A stretch of DNA of 64,000 nt from Garcia nutans (taxonomy: Eukaryota > Streptophyta > Magnoliopsida > Malpighiales > Euphorbiaceae), in NCBI GenBank assembly GCA_947685225.1, contig CANTUV010000031.1, forward strand, positions 69,545,001-69,609,000. The letters run 5' to 3'. Under the pieces are notes generated by a model. The model was not told where the DNA came from, did not search any database, and saw nothing but the letters and a program-made list of their open reading frames with translations. Of the stretch, positions 32,793 to 44,090 are shown piece by piece. A program made the position numbers and the translations under genes. Every line of letters begins with the position of its first letter. Within the stretch, counting starts at the first letter, position 1.

Positions 32793-34891
32793 CTAGATTG
32801 CAGACTGGAAAATCATCTCTGCAAGTTCCTGCAACATCACATGCAATTACTCTATTAGATACAATCATAAATATTAACGACTAATGGTAATTAAATCTTT
32901 TTTAGTATAGTCTACATTATGATTCAAAATGGTTTACAAAATTATCAGTAACTGTATAAGAGCTTTAGCAATTATTTCAAGAATGAACTATATTTTTTAA
33001 GTGCTTTCCCCTTTCTGTTCTCATGGCAGGCAAAAGCAAAAATGGATAATTTCATGGTCTTTGCAACTGACATGAGTATAAGCTGGTGGTAGATATATTT
33101 TGGGGTTACTGAAGCTGTTATTATTGCATTACCTGCTTAGCAGAAGGAACCCTTGGTTCACCCCATTCAAAGGCTTTCTTCTCGAGCAGTTCAAAATCAG
33201 CCTTACCAGCCTGTTGGGACATGCATTAATTTGTAGTTAGCTGAAAAAATAAATTAAAAATAAGCAACAAAAAAAAAGCAAGCAAGTGGATACCTCTATT
33301 TGTGCTCCAATTTTTGTGTCAAAACTCTGGTAGCGCTTCCGAACAAGCTCAGCCAAAGAACCATCCTTCATCCAGAGAAAAAAAAAACTCATTTGGTACC
33401 GAGATTCAAATAAAGAATATCTTACATTAAGATTTTGTGGAAAATTTTGGACATAAAAGCACAAACCTCAATCAACTTGGCAGCATTTCTCAATCCACGA
33501 GCCAAAGTGTCCATTCCACCAATATGAGCAATGAATAGATCCTTGACATCTTTACTTTCTCATTGCCTAAGCATCAATAACTTAATTATTTGGATCAAAT
33601 AAAAATTTCATGCTTCTGCATGAGGAAAAGAAGGTAGAAACTAACAATTTTGCATCAAAATTGAATCCTCCTGGTGCTAATCCTCCCTGTGCCCAACGAA
33701 AAAGTAAAGTAAATAATGGCATCCCAACAGAAATTCAAGGTCTTGGATTCTTCAAACAAATTTAAAGTGATAAGAGGCTGTACTTACATTTTTTATCACA
33801 CTAAGCATAACCATAGTTGCCTCTGCCAAGTCTGTCATGAACTGATCTGTATCCCATCCTGTAGAAATGACACCCTATGTCACATCCTCAAATCTCATTA
33901 TCATTTTTAGTGCTTTTCAATAATATAACAGGCAAAACTAGAAAGAGGTCAAAGTTTTCTAATTATCTATTACCAATCTGAGGGTCACCAGTGTTTGCAT
34001 CAATATTTCCTAATAAACCATTGATCCTTGCAGTTTCAAGCTCATGATGACAACTGTCAGACAATTTTCACACATTCATATTTGCTCACTAATAACCTCA
34101 AATGACAATGAAGCTTTTAACCAAAGAAATATGATGTACCTGTGACCAGAAAGAGTGGCATGGTTGCACTCAATGTTCAGCTTTAATTCTCCTACAAAAT
34201 GAAATGAGGAACATCAGGTTTATTATAGTAATCAGACTCGCTAAATAGCTAACACTGTCGAGAAAAAGATCAAATCCTCTAAAACGGAGTGCTAAAGTCC
34301 ATCTTCAAAATAAACTATTCCAGAGAAAAGCACATGGAGCTGCTACTTTGGAATGGCAAAGCTAGAACCAATAAAAAGAACATGGTGTTCTTTTAAAATA
34401 ACTAGCTGAAAGTTGATCAGGATTGAGCTTAAACTAATTCTTAAGCCAAAAATATACACATTAGTGACTAAAACTAGCATCAAATCATGGGAATAACATT
34501 TGAATATCAGCTTAACACCAAATAACCCAAGACTTCAGAAGCAAACATAATTTTGAGCAGATAAACTATCATTTATTAAATACGACGTAAATTTATTCAT
34601 CAAAAATCCAGAAGTTAGAAAGAATGCCTAAATTTCATGAACTTAAATTTTAGAAGAGATGAAGGATGAAGTTCCAATGATCACCTATAAGCCCATATTT
34701 TCGCAAGAAATTAGCTGTTGTTGCAGCATCCCAGTCATACCTGACAAAATAATAACATAGGTAAAGACAGAGAATACTCCAAGGCAAAAAAAAAAAAGAG
34801 GATAAGTGAACGAACAAATAATGTATGAAGCATACTGGTGTTTGGTAGGTTCTTGAGGCTTGGGTTCAATAAGCAGAGTTTCTTTATGATT
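32793..34891 (-). pseudogene. XYLA: captured xylose isomerase gene, C-terminal half, ten exons
   Basis: Minus-strand exons are 34836-34891, 34685-34740, 34140-34191, 33974-34053, 33788-33858, 33646-33686, 33467-33566, 33294-33365, 33133-33210 and 32793-32828. Together they total 642 bp, exactly 214 codons with the natural stop. The parent enzyme interconverts D-xylose and D-xylulose. Recognisable motifs are LLIEPKPQEPTKHQ, YDWDAATTANFLRKYG, LNIECNHATLSGH, LLGNIDANTGDPQ, GWDTDQFMTDLAEAT, GGMDTLARGLRNAAKLIE and the end QELAEMIFQSAI. All junctions are GT-AG and in frame. The N-terminal half is absent, and an in-frame TGA (33560-33562) replaces an arginine of the expected RRES motif, so it is a pseudogene. 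Retained introns show capture at DNA level. Confidence 0.95.
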
Positions 34892-36514
34892 CTAATAAAA
34901 ACCCCATTTCTAAAACCTTCAATTGCATTAAGAGCTCTTATAATATCAGAAAAACAATTCTTTATCATTTTGGTATATATGTATGGTATATGAAAGAAGA
35001 GAAATAAGCAAAAAGCAATGTAAAGGAAGAAGAAGTATTGCATTGCAGTGAAAGAATGGGAAAGCAAGATTCTTTATAAATACTAGCAAGCAATTTGGCA
35101 TTGAAGAGGGGTACCCCCATCACATGCATACGCCATATTTATCGCAGCTTCAAATAGAGCAAAAGATAATGTCATTTCATTCTAGAGAAATCATTAAGAG
35201 AATCGCACTTGAAGATATTTACATGTTCAGGAAGATGTGAGAGGGAGAGATTTGTTATTATTTTCATAAATTTCATTTGACAGTGATGACAAAATAGAGA
35301 CAAAAACAGAAACAGTAGAAATTGAAACTTAAACAAAATTTTTGCTGATGTTTGATTTAAGACAGCAGGTGGATTTCAAAACAGAAGAACAAAATCAAGT
35401 CTTGCACCTGGATTTCATTTGAACGACAAAAATGGGTACCGGTAGAAGAAATAAAATCATTTTAACAAAACTATTTAAAACACAAACACCAAAGACTCAC
35501 TCCATCAAGATTTCATGGTTGCTGTTTTATTAAAACAGAAACTTGATGAGAAGGAGAAGCAAAGTTCCCAAAATCGAAACAAACGACATTTTTTAACCAA
35601 AGAATGAAATCATTTTTTTAAAATGAAAGAAACAAAGGAAATCGCAAACAATAACAACTAAAGTCATTAAAGAACAAAATCGATCAAAGCAACCTAACAT
35701 ATTCAATCGGTTCCCAAGCCATGCCATTCATCATAATGAATCAATATTCAACGAAAATAGAAATAAATAAGAAAAGGTTGGAAGTTACCTGTTGCTGCCC
35801 TCAGATTGAATCCAATACTGCGATTGATTCTGTTTTAGGAACTCCAAGCTTTGCAGATCAACGTTTTCGTCAAAATGGGTTTTCAAACTTATGATTCCTG
35901 CTTCTTTCTTCTAATTCAAATTGATTTTGAAGAGAAGAAGCAGCTTTCAAACATGGGGATTTTAATTAAAATTGGTTTATATTTTTCTCAAAATCGTTTC
36001 TCACCCTCTGATTTTTCTTAACCTTTTCTCCTCTTAAACCAATAACTGATTTTTCTTTTCCAAAACTCATCAATGGAGCTCTAATGATTTTTTTTCCTCT
36101 GATAACCAGAAGTGCACTTACCTGAACTACGGCGTCAGCGAGGAGCAGTCGAGCAGAGCAACAACAAAAACAAATGAATTTTGAAGGATAGGGAGGAGCC
36201 GTGAGGAGCAGCAGAGCAGCGGCGGTGAAGGTTTTTATGTTTAAGGTTTTAGGTTTTAGCCTTTTAGGTTTAACGATTAAGAATCATGAGATGAGGGTGG
36301 TGGTAACCGGTGGTGGGTTAGTGAGACTGAGACTGAGCACCGGCGAGTGATGATGAGGCCGTGAGCAGGGTAGGTGGTGGCCTGGTGGGTTGCAGTTGGT
36401 TGGGTGAACGAAAGAAAGAAGAAATGGAGAGGGAGGGAGGGGCGAGGAAAATGAAGAGTGAGAGAGTGAATACATTTAGGTTTAGAGCAGTAGTTTTAAT
36501 ATTTCCATTGCAAC
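34892..36514. other. CACTA interior upstream of the captured genes
   Basis: Mostly unassigned. A minus-strand piece near 35792-35870 (LEFLKQNQSQYWIQSEGSN) ends in a good donor (CAACAG|GTAACT) and could be a further exon or the element's own first exon. The expected next upstream xylose isomerase exon was not found. 36100-36480 is G/A-rich with no known domain. Confidence 0.4.
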
Positions 36515-36862
36515 CAACCGTCGCAAATTTGCGACGGCAATAAGACCGTAGCAGATTTTCGTTGCAAATTGCTTTTTTTAGTGTTTTCTACAACCAATCT
36601 GCGACGGAAAAAATTTTCGCGAAAAAATATACGCGGGTCTCTCTCCCGCCAAGTATCCGCGCCAACTTTTGCGACGATTATTTGCGACGGAATGATTTTC
36701 GTCGCAGATTTACTACGGATTTGCAATCGATTTGCGACCAATTTCTCAAAATTCCTCTAACTTGTCCTTCCGTCTTAAATCCGTCGCAGATCCATAGCAA
36801 ATTTGTGACGGAAACAAGTCCGTCGCAAATATCCGTCGCAAATGCCAAATATTTTTGTAGTG
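36515..36862. repeat. CACTA right subterminal and terminal repeats
   Basis: Dense TTGCGACGG / CCGTCGCA words in both directions, ending TTTTTGTAGTG. Same word set as the left end. Confidence 0.85.
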
Positions 36863-36865
36863 AAA

Positions 36866-37280
36866 ATGACCCGAACTGTTTGGGCTAAAGTTGGGTTGCA
36901 GTCCAAATGTTATAGCCGGAGTGCACTCGAGCCAAGTTTTGGGCAAGGGGTAAATTCAGCCCAACTCAGTCTGAGGACACCTCTAATATAGAGATTTAAC
37001 ATGCCAAATAATTTATTAAAATAGTAAATAGACTATAATTTATAATAAAATAATAAAAAATGACCATATCTATTTGAAACAAATGGAGTATTAATTTAGC
37101 AAAAAATTTAGTGATTAAGTGAAAAACTTCTTAAATGGATTTCTAACATGTGTTAAGGTGCATTAAATATTCTATTTTTATTGAAATATGTATTATTTTT
37201 ATTAAAATTTGTTGCAATCATTTTTTAATTGATTAATAAATAAATTATACATATTAAAAAGTAATTGCAATAAACTTTTA
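36866..37280. other. non-coding stretch with a small hairpin
   Basis: 36870-36985 may be the far end of the tentative outer MITE. 37190-37285 folds on itself (AAAATTTGTTGCAATCA against its near-inverse around 37260) and abuts the point where the copia gag remnant breaks off, so a small MITE may have cut it. No gene was seen. Confidence 0.4.
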
Positions 37281-38615
37281 TAAAAACAAGTCTTCTTAAC
37301 ATGACCTTGTTTCTTACAATAGTTACAAAACTTCTCATCATTCTTCATAAAATCTTTCTTCCTGTATTTACTCGATTATAACCTCCTTTATCACCTTGTT
37401 CAACCCTAGCCATCAAAACACTACCTTCTGTCTTCTCCTTTACATGCACATTTGCCATCCTTTATCTTTCTACCCTAAGCACTATGGAATGCGCTTTACT
37501 TGCACTTGGCAAAGGATCCTGAACTAAAATCCGATCCTTAACAGTCTCAAAAACATCATTCAAGCCCACAAGGAATTGCATCAATTTTGTCTTTGAGATT
37601 GTTTGTTCCATCAGTTTGCTAGCATGACACTCACATTTACCATAAGTATAGTACAGTATTGGGCCAAGGCAGCTCAATTCATCCCACAGCTTTGTAATAT
37701 TAGTATAATATGCATTAATATTCAAATTACCTTGCTTAATTGAAGCAATACCCCTCTGCAATTGATAGACCTATAGTCCATTTGAATCTTTATAATTGTC
37801 TTCTAATTTTTTCGACAATTCTTTGGCAATAGAAGTGTAAATGAAAAAATCTGCTAATTCCTTACTCATAGAATTAAGGATCCATAAGAATACCATTGGG
37901 CAGGGACAGACCTAGGGTCTCCCCCCCACGTTGGCGGCCAAAATAAGAGGTGTGCTTTTGGCCACCGGAAATAAATTACAGACAGACTGCCGGAGCCCTC
38001 TGTAATTTTTGGAAGTGCGTGAGGGGTTGAAAACACCCTTCACACAATATTTTTTTTTTACAAAAATACCCCTGGCTGAAACGGTGTCATTTTAGCCAGG
38101 GATTATATTTTTTTACACTTATGAGTGAAATGACATCATTTTACATAGAGTGAAATGATGCCATTTTATTCATAAGGAATTAAAAAATAAAGAGAGGAGC
38201 TGTAAAACACAGCTCCTCTGTGACGCGAGAGAGAAGATAGCAGAGAGATAGAGAGGAGAAAGCCGGAGACGGAGATCGGCGATCGAGTTTTGCCCCCCTT
38301 TTGTTTATGTGCTGAGTCTGCCACTGCCGTTGGGTCAGCTCTAGTCTATTCCTAATAAGCTTCAGTATTAACATTTGGAATTACGGTCCTAACATCAATG
38401 AAACTCAATTTATTCTTTGCTCGCAAAGCAATCTTCATCGATCTACTCCATGTCAAGTAATTATCTCCGTTCAGTAAATGTGAAACCAAAACCATTCATG
38501 GATTATCTAAATCCTGTAGATGATTTGGATCTCCATTATAGTTATTTGCTTTCAACCTCGCCTCTATTGATCTTTGATTCACAACTTTTGGAGTCCAATC
38601 TTCCAAATCAGCCAT
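37281..38615 (-). pseudogene. Ty1/copia gag remnant
   Basis: The minus strand starts MADLEDWTPKVVNQRS (ATG at 38615) and has the copia Gag N-terminal motif MVLVSHLLNGDNYLTWSRSM. After the MITE at 37901-38326 it continues into INAYYTNITKLWDELSCLGP, then LMQFLVGLNDVFETVKDRIL and a CCHC knuckle CNYCKKQGHVKKTC near 37286-37327. Stops occur (after LQDLDNP and EAY), and it breaks off just past the knuckle, so protease, integrase and RT are missing. It is a dead fragment of a copia family different from the intact one at 92-4165. Confidence 0.88.
37901..38326. mobile_element. hAT-type MITE inserted in copia gag (426 bp)
   Basis: The ends are CAGGGACAGACCTAGGG and, inverted, CAGTGGCAGACTCAG. The 8-bp TSD is CCATTGGG (37893-37900) / CCGTTGGG (38327-38334) with one difference. 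An 8-bp TSD and CAGNGGCAGA-type ends are typical of hAT elements. The inside has no coding capacity. Confidence 0.85.
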
Positions 38616-38679
38616 GATTCACACTCAATTCAAGTAAAACTTCAGTCGTAAAAAAAAAATCAATTTATCAGAACCTTAA

Positions 38680-38691
38680 GCTCTGATACCA
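38680..38691 (-). other. primer-binding site of the decayed copia
   Basis: The minus strand reads TGGTATCAGAGC, 65 bases upstream of the gag start. Confidence 0.85.
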
Positions 38692-38694
38692 TAT

Positions 38695-39160
38695 TCAAGA
38701 AAATTTGGTAATATAATGAAGAAGAATATTCTTGTATTGATCAAAAGAGTAAAAATGAATTAGTATAGTATACTAAACTAAAATGAGCTTATATACATCA
38801 GTAAAGAAGAAGGAAAAGATCTACTCTCACAAAAACAACTTTTCCCTCCAAAATGAATGTGCTGCTACTAAGTGAAATGCAGCATACAAAATATTAGAAT
38901 AAAACACATTGTTTAACTTATATACTTTTCAAAAGGCAAAGAATAAATCCAAGAAAATCAAACCCTTAATAACTATATTCTAATCAAAACCCAAAATCTC
39001 AAAATCTGATCACAATCTAATGCCATTTAAAAGAGTATCTGCTTCATTTCACTTAAATTCATTGAAAAACGCCATAGATCAAGAATTTTACCTAAACAAA
39101 AATGAATGATACACGAAACGATTCTTCAAAAACAATAAACTAATTAATAATACCAGCTAA
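38695..39160 (-). repeat. probable 5' LTR of the decayed copia (outer end uncertain)
   Basis: It follows the primer-binding site. Its LTR end appears changed from CA to GA. The upstream half contains a promoter-like CTTATATACAT-type stretch when read plus. The outer boundary could not be fixed, because no second LTR is in the window. Confidence 0.4.
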
Positions 39161-39606
39161 GAAATGGATTTTGGGAAGAGGTGACGGTGGCGGACATTTC
39201 AATTAGAGGGAGGAGTTGTGTTTCGAAAGTGGAAATGAGCCAACAATTTTAGATCGGGCAACAGTTTCAACAACAATTCCTCATAGAACTCTTCCTTTTT
39301 TTGTTGTTCTTATTGTCCTTGTTCATTTATGGCGAATCCAAAGACGATTAAAATGATTTCTTCAGTGCATATGGCACTAAATGAAAAAGAGATAGATGAG
39401 GCACTGAATCGTTTACAATAATCAATTCATCAGTGCCTCAAATAATTCTTCAGTGTATAAGACACTAAATGAAAGAGATTTTTTTTAATAATATGAGTGT
39501 TATTTTTTTTCTTTTAAAAAAAAGGGGAGGAGGAGGAGTAGGAGGAGAAGAAGAGAACTATTGGAAAAAGATGAAGAAACCTCTATTTACTAAAATTACT
39601 AACATG
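39161..39606. other. short unassigned stretch with repeated CAGTG/CACTA words
   Basis: At 39358-39478 the words CTTCAGTG...GCACTAAATGAAA occur twice in direct order. Between them GAGGCACTGA and TCAGTGCCTC form a 10-bp inverted pair. This looks like a piece of a DNA transposon end. Nothing else was recognised. Confidence 0.4.
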
Positions 39607-39614
39607 GCATCACC

Positions 39615-40068
39615 TAGTGGTAGAACCAGAATTTTACTTGGGGAGTCAACGGTGTGCATCGACGGTGGCCTAATGTTGCCAGCGGTGGAGACTGGTGGTG
39701 GGTAGTGGTGGCTGGCTGGGTTTGGGGGAGGGAAGGGGATTTGTGGGTTGTGGGAGGGAGAGGGAGCAACTCTTTTTTTTAAACTTTCCCCAGAGAAATG
39801 ACGTCATTTCGCTATGGAATTTATTTATTTTTTTAAAATTGGTCCCTAGTAAAACGACACCGTTTCGCCAGGGGTTAAATAATAAAAAAAAATTATTGCA
39901 ACGAGGGGTTCTTCAAACCCTCGCTGCAATGGTTAAAAACTCAGCCTCTCTGGAGGCTGAGTTTTTAAAACCACTTGACCGGCGATCAGAGAGGGATATA
40001 TTTTCCTTCTAACAATCGGTGAAAGGGGTTGTATGATTCTACATGACTCCATAGTAGATCTGTCACTA
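39615..40068. mobile_element. second hAT-like MITE (about 454 bp)
   Basis: TAGTGGTAGAACCA at the left and, inverted, TAGTGACAGATCTA at the right resemble the 37901-38326 MITE ends. The flanks GCATCACC / ACATCACA form an imperfect 8-bp TSD. No coding capacity. Confidence 0.6.
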
Positions 40069-40076
40069 ACATCACA

Positions 40077-41888
40077 AAAATAAATTAATACTCCTCAATT
40101 TTTATATATTTAACACATATAACATACATTCTAATAAAAAATAGAGCATTTAATGCTCAAATACATGTTAGATAAATCGTTTGAGATTTATGAAACAAAT
40201 TGGGAATATTTTTACTTTTCTGAGATGGAAAATTGGGATTAGTAATAATAATTAGAAAAAAAAAAAAGAAATGTGACGAGTAAGAACAAGGAACAGCCAG
40301 CCTATCACTCACCTTTGAGTTTGTGGGATTTTATTATTCTTTAAAAGTTGGTTGTGGAATAACCATGGTTTAGATAGCAAGAGTCCCACTAAGTCCCACT
40401 GAAAATAAAAGTTACATACAAATATTATTCATTATACTAACATGAGGTGTTCAAATAGCATGCCAATTGAATTTGAATCGAGTTAATATTATTTATTTTA
40501 GAAATCTTGAAGCAAGCAATATTCAAAAGAACCCCTTCAACCTTCAATCTATTTTGAACAGTAATTGAACAGGACATGAACATGATCTCTTTTCTTTTTA
40601 TCTCGTTTGTTGTGTCCCTATAGCAATGTTAGTCCATCCATTTGTTGTACTTTACCATTTTAGCATAATGGTAAAATACTTTAATCAATTTTCAAACTTT
40701 TTTCCAAGTTGTAATTTACTATTTTGGCATAATAAATATTCGAGTTAGTGAATAAATTCAGAAGTGACAAATCTAAAATGAAAATGCAAATTCACTCACT
40801 AGCTATAAATGAATATATTTAGTGATAAAAGATTAGGGTTAATTTTGGAAGGTTGGGAGCGAAAAAGTAAAGTGAAAGAGAAAGTTGAGATGTATATTGG
40901 CTGTATGTTATATTTTTATTTTGAGTTTTTTGCATGACAGTTTTACTACTCTATATTTGGCCTGGTTAGGGAGATATTTTCAGTTTTGGTAAAGCTCAAT
41001 CCTTTTAAAGTTGAAAAGCTTCTGTATCTATTGTTGGTGTTTATCAGCTCTCCATGCCAATACCGAGAATCCTGTGTACTCTTGTTTTAGTATTAAATAT
41101 ATTGAACATTTAATATAGTTGTGGGCGAATTGAATATATAATTAAATATTTAATATTATAGTAAAATTTATATTTTTATTATAAATTTTTATAAAAAAAT
41201 TTTCTATTATTTATTAAATTCTAAAAATTTATTATTTTTTCATTTAATTTTTGGATATGTTAATTCATTTATAAAATTTTATTAAATTAAATTTTATAAA
41301 AATACTATTTCACATGAGAATATTAGTTCTACCCAATTTATAATCAAATTGTAATATTTTAGTATTAATTTAAATATCTAATTATTAAATTCTAAATATA
41401 CACTGATTAAATATATATATATAATTCAATATATATATATATATATGTATAGCCCAATCCTTAAAATATACTATAGCTCCATACTATAGCTCCAAGTGGC
41501 AAAAAGTTGATATTGATATGCCAAACTTTTTCGTCGTTGTGAGTTATGAGGAAAGATCATATAGTATTATAGAAAGAAATATATTTCTTTCTATAACACG
41601 ATCAAATTTTATTTTTTCTAGTATACAAAATTGTGCTGTTTAATGATATAGACTTAATATAGATATAGATTAATCTAGGATATTATCTTTTAGCCATATA
41701 TCTATATATATTATTATATTATTTTTTATATACTATTATATACAAATATTAATTATATTTATATTAATTCTATATAATAATATAATTTAAATTATAATAT
41801 ATATTGGAATATAAAATTAATATTAATATAATTAATATTAGTATATTTAGTATATAAACCCATAATCCTATAAGCCAGTTTTTTCTCC
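40077..41888. other. AT-rich non-coding stretch
   Basis: No open frame with family features, no RNA gene and no clear repeat ends. A TA-repeat lies around 41410-41445. It could be old intergenic sequence or unrecognised TE remains. Confidence 0.45.
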
Positions 41889-41897
41889 CTGAGTATG

Positions 41898-42056
41898 GAA
41901 TAATTATACAATGAAACCGTTGTATTACAACAAGCCAATCGAATATCAACATGTGACAATGTTTTACATTCGATTGGCTTGTTGTATTACAACATTGCCA
42001 CATGTTAATATTCGATTGGCTTGTTGTAATACAACGGTTTCATTGTATAATTATTC
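41898..42056. mobile_element. 159-bp near-perfect hairpin MITE, Mutator-like
   Basis: GAATAATTATACAATGAAAC at the left is matched by its exact inverse at the right. The arms pair for about 58 bases with one mismatch and further inward with a few more. The flanks are an identical 9-bp TSD, CTGAGTATG (41889-41897 and 42057-42065). The loop holds a third copy of an arm segment (ATTCGATTGGCTTGTTGTA, about 41969-41987). Very high arm identity means recent origin or maintained structure. Confidence 0.9.
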
Positions 42057-42168
42057 CTGAGTATGAGACTTTCCCTTTCCACTTGGTTGGACTCTAACTA
42101 TCCGTGTTCACATTTTACCAAGATCTCTTTTTTCCTTCTCCATTAAGATTCTCAAGATCAGGTTCACC

Positions 42169-42665
42169 ATGGATCCGCTTCAAGAAGAATTCGAAGATCT
42201 CACCAGTCAGTCTAATGCTCTTGCTTGTCTAGATCTCACTTTAGATCTTCAACCTAACCCTGATTGTCTCTCAAACAACCCAGGCTCAGCTCTTGCGAGC
42301 AAACTTTTTAATCAAAAACCTTATACCGCACCCATGATTAAATCTATCCTACAGAAAATTTGGAAGACCCGAGAGGGCTTTAGAGCACAAAAAAGAGGAT
42401 GGAACCGTTTTGCTTTATATTTTAATACTCCACAGGAAGCAAAGAAATTTCGTCTGGAGGGTCCTTGGGTTATATCCAACTCTTTATTTCTACTTATAGA
42501 ATGGGACCCAAGAATTACTATTAACAAAGTGGATTTCTCGAAAGCAGCCTTTTGGATCCAAGTTCACAACATCCCACCCTCACTGATGACTATAGAAAAT
42601 GCTGAAAAAATTGGGAATTTATTCGCAGGACTCATTGAAGTCAACCCCAACCACTTAACACTTTT
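42169..42665 (+). pseudogene. LINE ORF1, N-terminal part (DUF4283-like)
   Basis: MDPLQEEFEDLTSQSN opens the frame. The DUF4283 pattern follows: MIKSILQKIWKTREGF, FALYFNTPQEAKKFRLEGPW, FLLIEWDP, AAFWIQVHNIPPSLMTIENA and IGNLFAGLIEVNPN. In plant LINEs this is the RNA-binding ORF1 protein. The frame is open to the point where the Harbinger element enters, and the last residues before the stop at 42693 belong to that insert. Confidence 0.88.
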
Positions 42666-43241
42666 GTTTTGGAGTATTTATGGCATTATTTAATAATATA
42701 TGATTTAGCAAGTTTAGTGTGATATGATATGGTATAATATTGACAGTGTACTATATTCGAAAAGATGGTACAATACTGTTAAATTATTTGATGGTATGAT
42801 TTAATTTAAACAGATAAAATGACCATAATACCATCCAATATAATATTTTAATAATTTATATTAAAATAAATAAGCTCTGACTATAAAACTAATTAAACTA
42901 ATTAACTCTATCTAAAAAATTAATAAGATTTTTTTAGCATATGCATATTTTATTCAAAAAATAATATAATTAATATATTAAGATCACAAAATACTATTTA
43001 ATAACACAAATTTTATCCATAACATCGTCAAAAATATAATAAAAAACATAAAGTCCATAATATTATCATATATAGGTTCAATATTAAATTCTTACAATCC
43101 ATAATTAAAAATAGGTCTTAACATAATAATATTCGAGAAATATTTTATTGTTGTTCTCAACTACCACCAAATAAGTTAAGTAAAAAAATCACTACAATGC
43201 TCAAGCGGAACGTTAAGAAAACCATTCATCAAGTATCGATT

Positions 43242-44090
43242 TTAAATAAGAGCAGTATAATATTTTATAACCATAGTTGCATCGAAACCCAAGCTAGAAA
43301 TTGACATCCAAATATCAGCTGGTGGTTTGCTAAAGAGGTTATCAATTGTAGTAGCAATGCACTCAAAACCATGCTCCAAGATATTCAATACGTTTTCATT
43401 CGCTTGTTTTGACTTTTCCATTCTAGCCATTGGAGTTTCAAAATGAGATTGCGATGCAGGTGTTTCAGAAGTTGGTACATCCTCAAAGAAAGTCTCACTA
43501 TGAGATGCATCAGTATTATCTAAATCACAAATGTTTTTAGATATCATAATGTCAATGTCATCAATAGTTATTGAGCTTGAGGCATCCTTTCTCTTTCGAA
43601 GATTACTTACAACTTTCTTTCTTATATCACCTGGAGTATCATTAGTCATGCCAGTAACTCTGTCTTTTCCATAGAGTTCATCTAATTTGTCAAAATTGAG
43701 CACACATTTATTTCTTAATTCAGCAGCTTTAGGTTTAGCCTATAGAAAATGAAACACATATTAATATGAAATTATATGTTATTGAATATATTTACAAATA
43801 ACATATAAGAATTACCTTAATTAATTCTTGCCAAACCTCCTCTTCAGCATCAAAATTTTCTTTTTCTGGATTCCAAGCAAAACCACTCAAGCCAATTTGA
43901 AATATGTCATACCATTTAGCAAAGCACCTCTTAATGTTCTTTATACGATCATGAATTTGCTCTTTGTCAAATGGCTTATTTGGAAATTTATTTTTCATGT
44001 CATTGACAAATGCATTCAATTGCATGTATAGTAAAGGCGCCCTCAGATTTATGCCCAAGAATGTGTTGATTCAAAAATGAATCAACTAAC
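43242..44090 (-). pseudogene. Harbinger Myb/SANT-like DNA-binding protein (ORF1)
   Basis: The upper part (43815-44058) reads MKNKFPNKPFDKEQIHDRIK, then NIKRCFAKWYDIFQIGLSGF and AWNPEKENFDAEEEVWQELI, a trihelix/Myb-SANT-like domain of the kind in Harbinger ORF1. After a likely intron (about 43741-43815) the C-terminal part (43242-43703) reads FDKLDELYGKDRVTGMTNDT and a serine-rich acidic tail. In PIF/Harbinger systems this protein helps the transposase enter the nucleus and bind TIRs. The start is uncertain because the reading frame is broken near 44090. Confidence 0.75.

Larger units (their letters stand above)
30746..36862. mobile_element. CACTA (En/Spm) element carrying host gene pieces (Pack-CACTA type)
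   Basis: It starts CACTACAAAAAAA (30746) and ends TTTTTGTAGTG (36862), inverted copies of each other, and is flanked by AAA on both sides (30743-30745, 36863-36865), the 3-bp TSD typical of CACTA elements. Both ends carry many CCGTCGCA/TGCGACGG subterminal repeats. No transposase-like frame was found, so mobility would depend on a related autonomous element. The inside (31377-34891) contains host exons with introns, all on the minus strand. It begins 9 bases after the gypsy 3' end. Confidence 0.92.
16780..36985. mobile_element. possible outer MITE split by the gypsy and CACTA insertions
   Basis: 16780 reads TAGGGTTGTTCAAC and 36985, read inverted, TAGAGGTGTCCTCAGAC. Both flanks have similar GGGCC/GAGCC-rich inner sequence (16795-16915 and 36870-36975). 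This is how the two ends of a TAGGGGTGT-type MITE would look after the 17127-30736 and 30746-36862 elements landed inside it. The TSD is not clear, so this is a tentative reading. Confidence 0.35.

Noticed and set aside
32793..34891. A functional xylose isomerase gene
   Set aside because: The N-terminal half is absent, an in-frame TGA is present and the piece lies wholly between CACTA ends.
35095..35170. A further xylose isomerase exon (FALFEAAINMAYACDGGTP)
   Set aside because: It does not match the part of the enzyme expected before LLIEPKP and lacks clear splice sites.
43792..44058. Host Myb/trihelix transcription factor
   Set aside because: Its place next to a broken PIF/Harbinger transposase inside a split LINE makes it the transposon's own ORF1.
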